Assembly: GCA_033964015.1 (NCBI GenBank)
Contig: CM066913.1
Coordinates: forward strand, 23,583,854-23,647,853
Length of the DNA stretch: 64,000 nt
Direction: 5' to 3'
Source of the DNA: Scolanthus callimorphus
Lineage: Eukaryota; Cnidaria; Anthozoa; Actiniaria; Edwardsiidae
Shown here: piece after piece, positions 18,863 to 29,956 of the stretch
Layout: each line of letters begins with the position of its first letter
Numbering within the stretch: position 1 is the stretch's first letter
Position numbers and translations under genes: made by a program
The notes under the pieces: generated by a model
Told to the model about the DNA's origin: nothing
The model's database searches: none
What the model saw: the letters and a program-made list of their open reading frames with translations, nothing else

Positions 18863-19711
18863 TTAGATCATCTCATTTGGAAATTTTCTCTCCAAGAAAG
18901 ATGGAAAATCAGATTTCGCTTTCTCATCTCCCTTCTTGTATGCATCTATGTACTGTTCTTGTACTTTTTCATCAGGTTTGATTTTCTTGTCACCCCAGGC
19001 ATACTTCTTCACAGTTGTCCTGCCTTTGTTCTCAAACCATTCCTCTTTTATAGCAAATTGCGCCACCTTGAGTTGGTCATACAAAGAGCTTGGCTTCTTG
19101 TGTTTACTAGTTCCATGCATATCAAACGCCTCCTTGCTCCTGTACATTTTCCTATTTGATTCTAGTAGGTTTGTGTTGCATGACATCATCATCAACCATA
19201 GAAAAAGACGACTGCGCAGATGCAAACTGTTTGATTGGTTTGACCAGATAGCCCTCTACCCATTCATCCCCTGCCAACTGCCTCCCTAGTTTTCCATCGA
19301 GATTGACTGTTCTGTTTTGTTGATATAGTTTCCTATACGCCAATGGCCATTTTGTTGTTGCATTTACTACTTGAGTGAATGCCTCGTCCCTGTAATTGGT
19401 CTTCTTAACTTGTGCAAAAAGTGCAGGGCACAGCATCCATACCCCTTCTATGGCGATACCATTTCCATAACGTACAGACTCTTTATACCATCTAGTGATT
19501 GGCATAAGATTATTCACAATATCCGAATGGTATTCGAACTGTTTGTCAGCCTTACAACTGTCCAACCACATTTTGTACCTTTTAAGAAGGATCTCATTGT
19601 GGGTACCTGTTTTTCAAGACATTCTGCCAGTTCTACAGGAGATGGAAAGTGTTCAGATGCTTGAAAAGTCTTTATCATAGCTAGCAAGAGACCGTCATCA
19701 TAATCTAACAA
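18863..19711 (-). pseudogene. Transposon-associated gene (DUF6589-like), frameshifted
   Basis: Three minus-strand frames join into one protein when two indels are allowed, near 19550 and near 19175. They read in order GLLLAMIKTFQASEHFPSP, then WYKESVRYGNGIAIEG, NRTVNLDGKLGRQLAGDEW and finally SSLYDQLKVAQFAIKEEWF. The run ends FPNEMI-stop at 18863. From memory I place it with the multicopy DUF6589-type proteins of cnidarians, thought to be mobile-element derived; that is a weak assignment. With two breaks it is unlikely to make the full protein. Confidence 0.5.
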
Positions 19712-20421
19712 TGCTTCTTCACTGTTTTTGTAGTTTTCGTATAGACTATCAATTCCAAAAAAAAATATGGGCGGACGGTACTACCTTTTTTGCCCCCCAC
19801 CCTATGCAGCCACAATTTCTACAATGGCTTACCCATCGCTCCCGCTTGATTGTTTGCTCTCGGCCAATCAGATTTGCGATAGTGATTAAATGTATAATAA
19901 TACTGTTTCTTTAATAAGCATGAATAGAACGGAATGAAGTAGAATAAACCTTTATTGGCACGTTTGCTACTGGTGCACACTTGCGAGCGCACCTTTGTGC
20001 ATGACTGACATATAAAAAAATACCCGTGACGTTATGCCGCGCCACACGAAGCGCGCGCACGTCTCGTATCGCTAGTTGGCATCAGGTGGTATATCGTTTT
20101 GTTTTTGATTTGGCTTTTCTGCTCCGTCACTTGCTCGCAACTACGTGGGCATTGTGAAGGAATTGAAGCGGTTGAGCTTTCTACAGTCAAATGGCTTTTC
20201 AGTAGTGACATAAGTCAGTCGACTGCAATAAGATTAAAAAAAGAAACACTCTAATTAAATCTAATTTGAGCAGAGAAGCCAAAACCAAAAACGGCTGTAA
20301 CATTTTATATTTTGAGTTTTGGATTTAATAATGACATAAATAATGGAATAGCAAATTCAGTATTCAACTCTAGGGGGGCACGCGTCATGTCTTTTGACTT
20401 AAATCTTAAATGTAGCGGTAA
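19712..20421. other. Non-coding stretch
   Basis: No supported gene. A short plus frame at 19711-19914 is a by-product of a low-complexity stretch. Confidence 0.45.
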
Positions 20422-20745
20422 CTAGTCACTTTCCTCGCCACTTTCTACTACATCGGTAGCTTCTCTGGTTTCTACCACCTGCAAAGGCTGATCACTTTCA
20501 TCTTGATTCCTTAATATATTGGCGTATTTTTGTTGCTGGAGGCGATGCTTTTCCAGTGTTTTTGTGAAGGCAAACCGCTGATACGCTTTGTCCAAGTCAA
20601 ATTTCTTTTTGGGGGCACTCAGAGCAAGGTACTTTTTAGTTTGAATTGTTTCAAATCCAAACTCTTCTGTAAACAAGTCTAAATTCCCAGCAGTCCCAAC
20701 GATTTTGCACTGATTCTCGTGTGACATTGTTAAAGGATATACCAT
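20422..20745 (-). CDS. Unidentified 107-residue ORF, acidic C-terminus
   Basis: The minus frame begins MVYPLTMSHENQ and has a second ATG six residues on. The middle is lysine-rich and probably helical, and the C-terminus is glutamate/aspartate-rich (VVESGEESD). No family recognised. It may be the last exon of a longer gene, as the frame has no upstream promoter feature that I can see. Confidence 0.35.
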   Translation of the reverse strand: MVYPLTMSHENQCKIVGTAGNLDLFTEEFGFETIQTKKYLALSAPKKKFDLDKAYQRFAFTKTLEKHRLQQQKYANILRNQDESDQPLQVVETREATDVVESGEESD

Positions 20746-21914
20746 AGTCTTTTTCCTTGATAGATCCTCAGCCCCTGTAAGGCATGGCTCTCAGGCCAAA
20801 AATGGCAAAAAAATAGAAAAAAAAATAATCTGCCATATAAATTAATCCAATGAAATTGAAATTTGGCACAAATATTAAGCATGAGAATTGCTTTTCAAAA
20901 ATGCCTTTTGTTTCCATGACAACCATCACGTGACTTGTCAGGGGATTGAAACTCCTAAGAAATAAGGGTAAGATTTCGAGTGCCTTGAAAACGTACCTAA
21001 TAAAGTTGTATACGCTGCAAATTGGCGCAGACGAATAGACAACAGTCAGAAATAAACAAATCCAACTGGAAAACATGGATTTTTAATTATATTTTGAAGC
21101 AATAACTTAGAACAACTGGCTTTGTTCATCTAAGGGGCTACATTCACTTATTGAGCTACAATTATTATCTTATTCTTCAATATATCCTCGCTTCCCAGTT
21201 AGAAGCTAAATCTTTAGTTATAGGAGGTTATAAAAATGTGTAAATGTTAGCACTACTAAGTAATTTGCCACGTTTTCAAAGGCTTTGTTTGTCTTCTTTA
21301 CTTACGATTTTGATTCCATCCAAATGATGGCGCGCAGACTCATATCCCTACTGGCCAGCTGACAACTTGTCACTTATCTCCGTGGCTACCATCGATTTTG
21401 TAGAGAAACCACAGGGGACCCAAGCTTTAAAAGTGTTCGAAAACAAGCAAGATGGCGGAGCAAGAAGGCGACATTTCTCTCCTTCGAGCTAGTTATGAGG
21501 GCAGAAATCATATTTGCAAAGAGGTTTCAATGAAAATGGCAGAAGAAACAAAAACTGAATACTTTATATTTGCCAAATAACAAAAGTTGTGAGTATTTAC
21601 CGTTATTTAACTGAAGTTTACTCTTTCTTTATCCAAGAAGTTTTAACTAATTTTACAACCTCTTCGTTATGCATTCTAGAGCGGTATTTTTCCGGCCTGT
21701 ACCTTCTTCTGTATCATGTGATTACTCAATAAAGCAATCTGATACTCTCAATTGCGCATGACTATTGTACTTAATTTGAGCGGGAGTTTCAAGATACTCT
21801 AGTACTGGAATTAACGAGCTAACTTTCTTTCGATGTTTATACGTTTGTCGTTTCTCTGTGGACAAGATATTTGAATTTATAGTTGTACGAGGCCGTCACT
21901 GAGTCTGGCTGAAA
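20746..21914. other. Mostly non-coding, one short ORF in good start context
   Basis: At 21452 a short frame starts AAGATGGCGGAG, a strong Kozak context, and encodes about 43 residues before TAA at 21579. It could be a 5' exon or uORF of the gene to the right, with a GTGAGT donor close behind, but the stop comes first. The rest shows no gene. Confidence 0.4.
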
Positions 21915-22632
21915 ATGTCTGGCACATTTTTGTGCCCCAATTCATGTGGATTTGCCAAGACTGCTGCTGTGCTGCTGGACCACCAGCTTGACAAAAGAGG
22001 CAGGAGAAAGCAACACACAATTTCAAGCAAAATTGAAATTGGAACAGTACAACAGATTTAAGAGACACTTTTCAGTTGATAATGATAATAGATTCTCAGT
22101 AGAATACCTCACATTTCATAAGAAGCTGCCATCTCTGAGAGAAAAGATAAAAAATGGAATGTAAGGAAGCTAGAGGAAAAAGCCAAGTTCCTAGAAACAT
22201 TTTCCTTGAAGAATTGGGAAAAGCTGCCAGAACCTCGAAAGAAGGAACACAGCCTTGCAAACTGCAAAGGATGTGCCATCAGATATAGACAAATTCTTGC
22301 TTTTTTTCCTGTAAAGTCACCTTTGCTGAAGGCAAGGGCACAATCTAACCCTGTGTTTGCAGCAGCCACTGAGGCTCAGAACATTGACAATTATAGGACC
22401 CCCCAGTCTAAACCTTTACAGAAAGACATAAAAACTTCTGCTAAGGCTGTCTATGGCAAAATAGATGCTGTGTTTGAAAAAACATTTAAAACTAGTTTTG
22501 CAGAAGCGCTTTCTAAAGTAACCGAGCTTGATATTCAGCATGAGACAAAGAATGACCGTCGCCAAAAAAGAAGAAACTACTATCGGCAAAGCAAGACAAA
22601 CATAGAAAATCAAATGGAGACGACTTCCTAAG
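21915..22632 (+). pseudogene. Large cnidarian transposon-like gene, block 1
   Basis: The frame from about 22125 to 22629 reads KWNVRKLEEKAKFLE, ANCKGCAIRYRQI and NYYRQSKTNIENQ. These are blocks I recognise as the N-terminal region of a multicopy cnidarian protein whose later blocks follow at 23160 and 24167. Upstream, 21915-22164 has two overlapping open frames (one with CPNSCGF), neither clearly linked. A TAA at 22629-22631 precedes a GT donor (AAG|GTGAGA at 22633), so block 1 ends in a stop just before its splice site. Confidence 0.5.
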
Positions 22633-23159
22633 GTGAGAGGACCCGTAGTTAAAATTTAAATTTGCATAAAATTAATAGTACAGAGGCACTTTAAAGTGAC
22701 TAGACAAATCACATCAAACCAGTAAGGGTACTCAGTATTATCAGTGTGGTTCCAGAAATTATCCATTCCCACCCCCCACCCCCTACAGAAGGGATTGGAA
22801 ATTCTGGAGGCGTGGGGGAGCCAATTTACCCGATGCTCCCCCTCACCCCGCCATAACCCCCCCCCCCCCCCCCTGCACTTTGAAAATTCTGTTTTGCCAT
22901 CCCTTTAATTTTAATTTGCCATCTTGCTAAGAATAGAAAGTGCCCTTACTAGAGACTTTTCAATTGCATTAAAATCTCAAATAAAAATTTCAAGTTTTAC
23001 TATAATTTCATTTAAAGTTGTGATTTATATAATATTCTTATGCATTTCTTCTACAATCATTTTGAGATGCCACTAAGTAAATAGCTAGTCATAAAAATTA
23101 TTGTCACATAGTAGAAAATATTTTTAATGGTAACTCAATTGGATTCTTCATAATTGTAG
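22633..23159. other. Probable intron, with a C-run
   Basis: Between the donor at 22633 and the TTGTAG acceptor at 23154-23159. It contains a run of about 16 C residues (22858-22873) and otherwise AT-rich sequence. Confidence 0.45.
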
Positions 23160-23675
23160 ATGCTATGGTGGTGGACAGTCACTGAGCAGCTGGCAACGTG
23201 GACGAAGGGCGCTGTGTTTTGAGACAAAATCTGCTGCAAAAGAGAGAACAGACAAGATAAGTGAAGAGCCACCAGCCAAAAAACGAAAGAAGGATCACAC
23301 TGGAGACATCAATTCAATGAACTGGAATAAGGAAGCCCTTAAAGCAGAAGTCCTGAGTTATCCTGATGGTCAAAATGTCAGCTGGAAAGACCTAGCTACA
23401 CAGTATGATGTTAAAAACAAAGCTGGACAGCTAGCAAAAAATGGTGGTCAGATGGTAAAGGACTGGTTAGCTTCTCAAAATGTAGATGCCAACAGGTTAA
23501 CCACTAGAAAAAGGAAAAATGATGACAGCCCTGTGGTTAGACGCAGAAGAGAAAAGGACAAGGGGGTGAGATCTCCATTCCTTCAGAAGTGAATGAGAAA
23601 CAGCTACGACAAAAATTGACAGAGAAACTAGAAACCAAAGAGTATACAATTGGAGAAATGATTGTTCCTCGCAAG
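23160..23675 (+). pseudogene. Large cnidarian transposon-like gene, block 2
   Basis: The exon runs from the acceptor to CGCAAG|GTAAGC. It reads CYGGGQSLSSWQRGRRALCF, a basic PAKKRKKDH segment, then WKDLATQYDVKNK and EYTIGEMIVPRK. The second half is in a different frame from the first. The switch is in the GGGGG run near 23565, and one more G would join them. The pattern suggests a helix-turn-helix-like DNA-binding region, but no function is proven. Confidence 0.55.
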
Positions 23676-24166
23676 GTAAGCATGAGAGAATGGCTTGATA
23701 AAACAAAAATCAAATTATTCAATAAAATAAATAATATTACCAGTATACCCCTACAGCTTAGAAACTACATTGTATAAGCCTGCTATATATTGTACAGGGG
23801 CTGTCTCTTATAACAACAACAATAATAATAATAATATTCATAATAATAATAACAATAGTTCATTGAGTCAGCTGAGTTGTAGTAGGTAAGGCACCTGTAC
23901 AATATAGAGTAGGCTTATATCTACAACATCGTATCTAAACATTGCCTTGGCATACTAGGGTTTTTTTTACAAAAAAAAAATTACATTGCAAATATCTAAT
24001 TGCAAAATAATAAAACTTACTTACTAACCGGTAGGGGGCATCATTTTTATTTTCATAATATTTTACTCCCACACACAGAAAGCCTTAGCCCAGATGCATT
24101 GCATGTCTACATCATCATGCATTTAAATTAAGGTCATGAGACTAAACAAAGCATTATTTTTTTCAG
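23676..24166. other. Intron with simple AAT repeat
   Basis: From GTAAGC to TTTTTTTCAG at 24157-24166. An AAC/AAT microsatellite lies at about 23812-23860. Confidence 0.55.
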
Positions 24167-26938
24167 TTTGAAAAACTAGTACTTACCAAGGATCTAAGGA
24201 TCAAAAAGGTTGAGTTCTGCGCTCAAGGAAGAAAAATACCCCTGAAAGAAATCAGAGAAAACATGTTAAAGAAACACAGCATCTACCTGAGAGTCCTTAA
24301 TGATGAACAAATCAGTCAAATGACACAAGAGCAGTTGATCAGTGAGTTGAAAAGAGTTGATGAACTAGGCGACAATGATTCTAAAGACATTGATGGCATG
24401 CGTGCAAAAGTGAAGGTCTTACAGAGAACAAGGCACCTGATGGTCTGGTTGGATAATTCAACAGTAGCAAACTCAGGCTACCTGGCCTGCCTAATAAAAT
24501 GTGTTTATGATCCTGCATTATTCTACACTGATGAAGAATATAAATTAACACACGGGAAGATAGTAAACATACAGCAAATTGTGGAGGAGCCTGAGTTACA
24601 TTTTATAGCTAAATGTGGAAGCTCAGACAAAGAACAGCTACTATACAGTGCAACCAGATTGAAGTGCATTCTCGAGCTGTCTCACAACTGCACAGAGCTC
24701 ACAAGTCAGATTGAATTCTGTGATAAGCTTAGGTTCTGAAATGGTGATTCCCCATTAAGATCTTTTGAGGCAGGGCAACAGAAAGGTGGTCACTATTTCT
24801 GCGGTAGTTGTGGCATACATTGCGACATGACTTTCTATCAAGATCATGCCCTGAACTGCCCTGTTATAACTCTAAATGATATTCAAGCTTCAGTCCTGCA
24901 AGGGCCTGCTGCTAGACGAAAGGCAATGTTAGAGGACAGCAAACCATTTGAGGGTCTTACTATTGAAGAACTGGAGCAGGAGTTATGTTCTCGTGAAATC
25001 TGGGAGGGACGAACAAAGGGTGATCTTCAAGCACTTTTGAAAGAGGAGCTCAAGGGTAAGCAGAGAGTGCCAGCACTTTTGTACCACAGCCCAGAAGCAT
25101 CCTTGCCAGAAATCAACCTGGGAGATTATGAAATACTTCCATGTGAGCCACTTCATGACTTGGGACATCACATTGAAAATTTCTTCGAAGAGTTCCCAAG
25201 TCATCTACCAGCTGAAGAGGCCAAGCTGCTGAAAGAGGCCATTTCCCTTAGTCTTTCTGGAAAAGAAAGTAAGAGATGTGTTGACTATCGAATGGCATTG
25301 ATAAAAACAACTGGACTTGCCCATCAGTCTGGTAAAGTGTCAAAGAAAACTCTTTCTACCCTGGGCACTCTTGTTGAAATGCAGCGCATCCTCTATTCTG
25401 ATGACAAGAGCAGATCCCCTATGCAGATCTTACGTTTCTATAACCAGGCATGGCTCCATTCTATCCTTCTTAATGAGCATATTGCAAGCAACCCCAAGAA
25501 GCTGACCCTCAGAAAAATGTTTGGTGTCTATTATCACAACCTCACTGCACATGCCGGACATATGATACGACTCATCTCTGGCCAATCAGCTAATGCTGAA
25601 AGACAAGAGAGAATTTTCAACAGCATCAAGAGGATAACCAGACAAACTAGTAACTATCATCCAGGTCACATTATCCCCAACCTATTCATCCGACTACAGG
25701 CAGAAAGAGAAATGGGATTACAAGGGAATGATGCTTACCGCCAACAAGCTTGTGTCAGTAATCTCAGCAAATGTCTACCACCTTCAGCCAACACAATCAT
25801 CCCATACTCCATGATCAGACAGCACACTCGAGCCTGGCAAGCTCCCCTGCAGCAAATAGCTGATTATTTGTTCCAGGGTGAAGATGTCTGGTGGGCATTG
25901 AAAGAAGTAGGAGTTGAGTTCTATGGCCATTCAAGTTACCCAGACTCTTCAACCACAGGCCCAAAGATGCATCACTACCGGTCGAGTACTCTTAGCCGAG
26001 AAAGAGAACACCTAGATAGCTGCTGGTGCAAGCTTGTACAACAGAAAATACCTATCCCACTACATTTAATCAGAATAGATCAGCCTGATGGAACTACAAA
26101 GAAAATTCACACTGGCTTCTTGGGAGATGAGGTACCAGCAGCTGACAAAGCTCCCACTGCAGAGGGTTGTGAAGCCCTTACTAGTGAATTAGAAGACCCT
26201 GAAGTTTCCGGTGAGAGACCTGTGCTAGCAGGAAATCCTGAAGTATGGTCGGACGTAATCGATGATGAGAAGTTGTTCGGTGAAGAGGAAATGGATAACA
26301 AACAAATTAATGAAGGCAGCGAGGTGGTGAATGAAGGATATAATGTTTGTGACAATGAAATAGGGGCAGAGGAGGAGGAAGAGGAAGAAGAGAAGGAAGA
26401 GGAAGAGGAGGAGGAAGTGTTAGAGGTGTATCTTGCAGCCGATGAAGTTATAGATTTACAGGAGACAAAGCAAAATACAGAAAAGACCTATGAATGCCAT
26501 CAACCTCTTGAACCCACTGCAGCAGTCCAGTCAGACAACAGCGCATATGTCATTAAGAGCCAGCTTTGTAGGTCTATTGAAGTTGTTATTGGCAGCTCAG
26601 AGGAACTTATCAAACTAGACAAGAAGCACATATATTTAAAACAACTAAAGAAAAAGCACAGACGAGACAGAGGTGTCGAAAAGGATTATGAAATGTCATT
26701 GACACAGTTCAAAACAAAAGTCCTTGCAGAGAATTGTCAGCTAGAAGACCAATGGGCAAAATGGGAGCAAAAACATACTATCAAAAATGGACTTCTAGAG
26801 CCCTCCTTGGAGCAGATCAAGACAGATGTTATAGGATCAACATTGCTCAGGAAAATGAAGTATGCCAGTGCGCTACTAAAGGAATGGAAAATAAGTTTCA
26901 CTAAACCAGGCAAGACTACAAACAAGAGAACTGTATAG
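24167..26938 (+). pseudogene. Large cnidarian transposon-like gene, block 3 (923 codons, one internal TGA)
   Basis: After the acceptor one frame is open for 923 codons except for a single TGA at 24737-24739. Blocks in order are HLMVWLDNSTVANSG, a zinc-like CGSCGIHC with later H and C, a SAP-like LEQELCSREIWEGRTKGDL, and a helical H-rich part with YYHNLTAHAGHMIRL and AERQERIF. A 17-residue acidic run sits at about 26368-26420, followed by a basic C-terminus. The layout (VW-x-D motif early, H and E-rich block late) resembles a transposase-type RNase H fold, which is inference. With the TGA and the breaks in blocks 1 and 2 the gene is probably dead. Confidence 0.6.
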
Positions 26939-27943
26939 AATATCAATGGAAGTGAAAAACAATATTTTTGGGTCATATTTGTATGTAAATTCTGCTGTTC
27001 ATCTCAAATGGTACAACGTGGTTGACGAATTATAGAGCCTCGGTCAGCCATTATGTTCAAAAGATTTTTGTAAAGAGATACTTCTGATTGTTCAGGTTTG
27101 ATTGAACGGCAAAACGGAGTCGAGTCGGTTCACACACATTATGAATTTGAAATTCGCATGTAACAGCAACTGAAGCGTCCCTAATGTAAATAAAATAAAC
27201 AACGATGGTGTCCATAGACTGGTAAAGTTATTCTAGGCCCTTAATTTTAGTGTAAATAAATATATATTCCTATGAAAGAAGTCTCACTTATGTAATACAG
27301 AAGCTTAATAGATCATGTGTCATTTACGGCCAAAGATTAACGAGGTAGTGCGATAACAATTCACTTTACAGAGTATTTAACTTACCTTAAATCCATGTAT
27401 TCAATCATATCGAATCCTTCGTAGATCCTCCTAATGACAATTTCACTCGTTTAAAACAGCTTTTTTCTTCAAAACATAGAAGTACATTGTCGATAGTTCA
27501 TGATGTTTGGACGCCATTTTAATCTGACCGGAAAACCGGAAATGGTATTTTGCGTGCGTTGCTATGGAAAACTCGTTCCCAGACCACCGCGTCAAAAAAA
27601 CATCGCTGGGGGGCAAATTGATTTCTGGAGCCATGCCTTACATGAGCCGAGTCTGGGAATTCAATATCCTCACCAGGAACACAGACATTGAAGAATGGTG
27701 GTTGCTTGATAAACAACTCACTTGAACCAGTTCTTATCTCATCCTTGTCCAGGTGCACTTGGTTCAGACATAAGTCCATTTTTCTCAGCAGGTTGCGCTC
27801 TTTGAATCTGCACCACTTTTCAAAGTGATCCTTGTTGCATTCTACAAGAAAACATATCCAGAAACAAAAATTTGCTATGGATTAGATAATGGCTATTTGA
27901 TTCATAGAAAATGGGAACAAGTAGTCTTATAGTTTTAGTATAA
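26939..27943. other. 3' flank, no supported gene
   Basis: AATAAA occurs near 27192 and 27255. The minus frame 27519-27779 has no recognised motif. Confidence 0.45.
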
Positions 27944-28149
27944 ATGGGCAATTCCAGAAAATATATGTACCCCACCACGGCACTAGTTTTTGACCACCCC
28001 CCCCCCCCCCCCCATGACTTATCCCCCCATGCATATAGAATTCCTGAGAGGTTAACCTAGCTTCTAGCTTCAAAAATCCTTCCATGCAGGCAGAATTCCG
28101 AGCTTGAAAACGCCCGTCCCAGGGTACATATATTTTCTGGAATTGCCCA
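27944..28149. mobile_element. MITE with TGGGCAATTCCAG termini, copy 1
   Basis: The ends TGGGCAATTCCAGAAAATAT and its complement bracket 206 bp. The interior holds a C run and two partial internal inversions. A second copy is at 37893-38192. Confidence 0.8.
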
Positions 28150-28360
28150 ACCCAGTCACATGCTGCCAACTAATTATTATTATTATTATTGTGATTCGTG
28201 GTAAAGATTTCGAGGAACTACTGTTTTCACCCGACGCCATTTTATCACTTTACAAAATGTTTACTTGCCAGAGGAGAGACGGTTTTTTGTCGCGTCATTA
28301 ACTCCCGTGGCTATCCTGGGCTAGGGGGGCGACACGACATGTCCTCTGAGGCGACACGAC

Positions 28361-28600
28361 ATGTCTAAACCGTTCATATATGGCAGGCAACTCTTTCTCT
28401 CCCCTATCTCTCCCCTCCCCTCTCCTTCCCGTCCAAAACACAGGAAGCCCAACCCCTTTCATTTCCTTGGAAAAGCCCAAGCCACAGAGTTGCTCCTTCC
28501 CGTCCAAAACACAGGAAGCCCAACCCCTTTCATTTCTTTGGAAAAGCCCAAGCCACAGAGTTGCCAGCGGAGGAGGCTGTCTCTTTGCCTTTTTCGCTTT
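28361..28600 (+). repeat. ACACAGGAAGCCC repeat, two internal units
   Basis: Two direct units of about 66 bp contain CGTCCAAAACACAGGAAGCC, a TTTCATTTC segment and AAGCCACAGAGTTGC. The block is preceded by TATATGGCAGGCA as at 10240. It is the same family as 10017-10252 with a diverged filler. Confidence 0.75.
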
Positions 28601-28649
28601 TCTTCTCTTTTCTTAAAAACAACAACTTTCTGTAAACTGATAAATTAGG

Positions 28650-29092
28650 AGCTGTCAAACCTATATGCAGATATATATAAATATATATATTTAAAGTAGC
28701 TTCCCGCCTCGATTAGCTTTTGAGCTATTTTGCGGATTCAGCTTTCAAAATGTATTTAAGTTTATTAATGCTGCACATGTGTTCTCCCTTAAAAGCACCC
28801 ATTCCTGGTGCTTTCCATGGCTCCATCATACACCTGCACGTTGCTTTGATGGTGATGACAGGTGAACGTTGTTCATGTATTCATAAAATACCAACAACAC
28901 AAAATAAATTCATGTTTATAAATGTAGTGCACTTTTTTACAGACACTCCGCTCAAATTGAAATTAAATATCTAAGATATAAACATATCATATTAAGTGAG
29001 GCAGACGGATTTTCATATAACTTGTCAGGATAAAGCCCATCAATCGCTAAACATTTTGACGGGTACTTTATTTCCTGAAGTTAATCCTTCAC
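28650..29092. other. Non-coding stretch
   Basis: AT-rich, with a TA-run near 28671-28692. No supported gene. Confidence 0.45.
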
Positions 29093-29419
29093 TTAAGTAT
29101 CCCAACTGGCAGGGAGGCAAACCAGTTGGCTATCTACAAGCGTGGCCGAGAAGTCAATAAAGAAAAACTGTTCTGAATCAACATAGCTGGGGACGCGAGC
29201 ATGGATGGTTGTGCCCATACACTTTGTTTCTTGATAGCGCCTCATTACGTTTTCTGCGCACTGCTCAGCGATTTCTTTCTGCCGTCTAGTTTCCAGTTCA
29301 TTGAAGTCATTCTGAGTCAGGCTACAAAGCTGACCCTCGTTCATTCCTTCAAATATTGGAATCTTTGCGATGTTGATTGATCTGCCATCAACAGTTGCTT
29401 CATTCAAGCTGCGCATCAC
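29093..29419 (-). CDS. Unidentified ORF fragment, possible exon
   Basis: The minus frame gives a 108-residue hydrophilic sequence (NDFNELETRRQKEIAEQ) with no recognised domain. It lies downstream of the decayed minus-strand gene pieces at 29570-32668 and may be one more of its exons, but continuity was not established. Confidence 0.3.
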   Translation of the reverse strand: MMRSLNEATVDGRSINIAKIPIFEGMNEGQLCSLTQNDFNELETRRQKEIAEQCAENVMRRYQETKCMGTTIHARVPSYVDSEQFFFIDFSATLVDSQLVCLPASWDT

Positions 29420-29446
29420 CTGCTAAGCAATGTGCGATCTAGAGTC

Positions 29447-29956
29447 ATACGGAGCCATGATGAAAAATCATGTTGAATATGTGGCAATGAAAATCAGTAG
29501 GAACATTGGGTTAATCTCAAAGCTTAGACACCTTGTGCCTCTAAAAACTCTTTATAGTATTTATTTCCGTGAGGTCTTTCTCTGCTGGTGGCCATGGCAT
29601 TTTGGTTGGGTTGTTTCTTAATTTCTCATTGAGAATTCCTGCGGCATTATTAACAGCTTTAGTGTCGTCATCGTTCACTAAGCTGTCTAATTCACGTCAT
29701 ACGGAGCATAGTGAATGCGGGCTTAGGAGTGATCATTGATAGTCATCTTTCCTGGAAGAATCATGTTGAATATGTGGCAATGAAAATCAGTAGGAACATT
29801 GGGTTAATCTCAAAGCTTAGACACCTTGTGCCTCTAAAAACTCTTTATAGTATTTATTTCCGTGAGGTCTTTCTCTTCTGGTGGCCATGGCATTTTGGTT
29901 GGGTTGTTTCTTATTTTCTCATTGAGAATTCCTGCGGCATTATTAACAGCTTTAGT
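29447..29956. repeat. Two direct copies of a ~250-bp segment with gene relics
   Basis: The segment from AATCATGTTGAATATGTGGC through GGCATTATTAACAGCTTTAG occurs at 29467-29667 and 29759-29956. It contains a reverse-transcriptase relic on the plus strand. On the minus strand it contains a relic reading LVNDDDTKAVNNAAGILN. Copy 1 keeps the target site that is split in copy 2 by the 1.5-kb transposon. Confidence 0.85.
29711..29872 (+). pseudogene. Non-LTR retrotransposon reverse transcriptase fragment
   Basis: The peptide includes LGVIIDSHLSWKNHVEYV, KISRNIGLISKLRHLVP and LYSIYF. This is the conserved C-terminal thumb region of LINE reverse transcriptases. Only about 54 codons remain. Confidence 0.75.

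Noticed and set aside
24737..24739. TGA as a selenocysteine codon
   Set aside because: No reason to expect selenium in this family, no SECIS element was recognised downstream, and nearby blocks carry other breaks.
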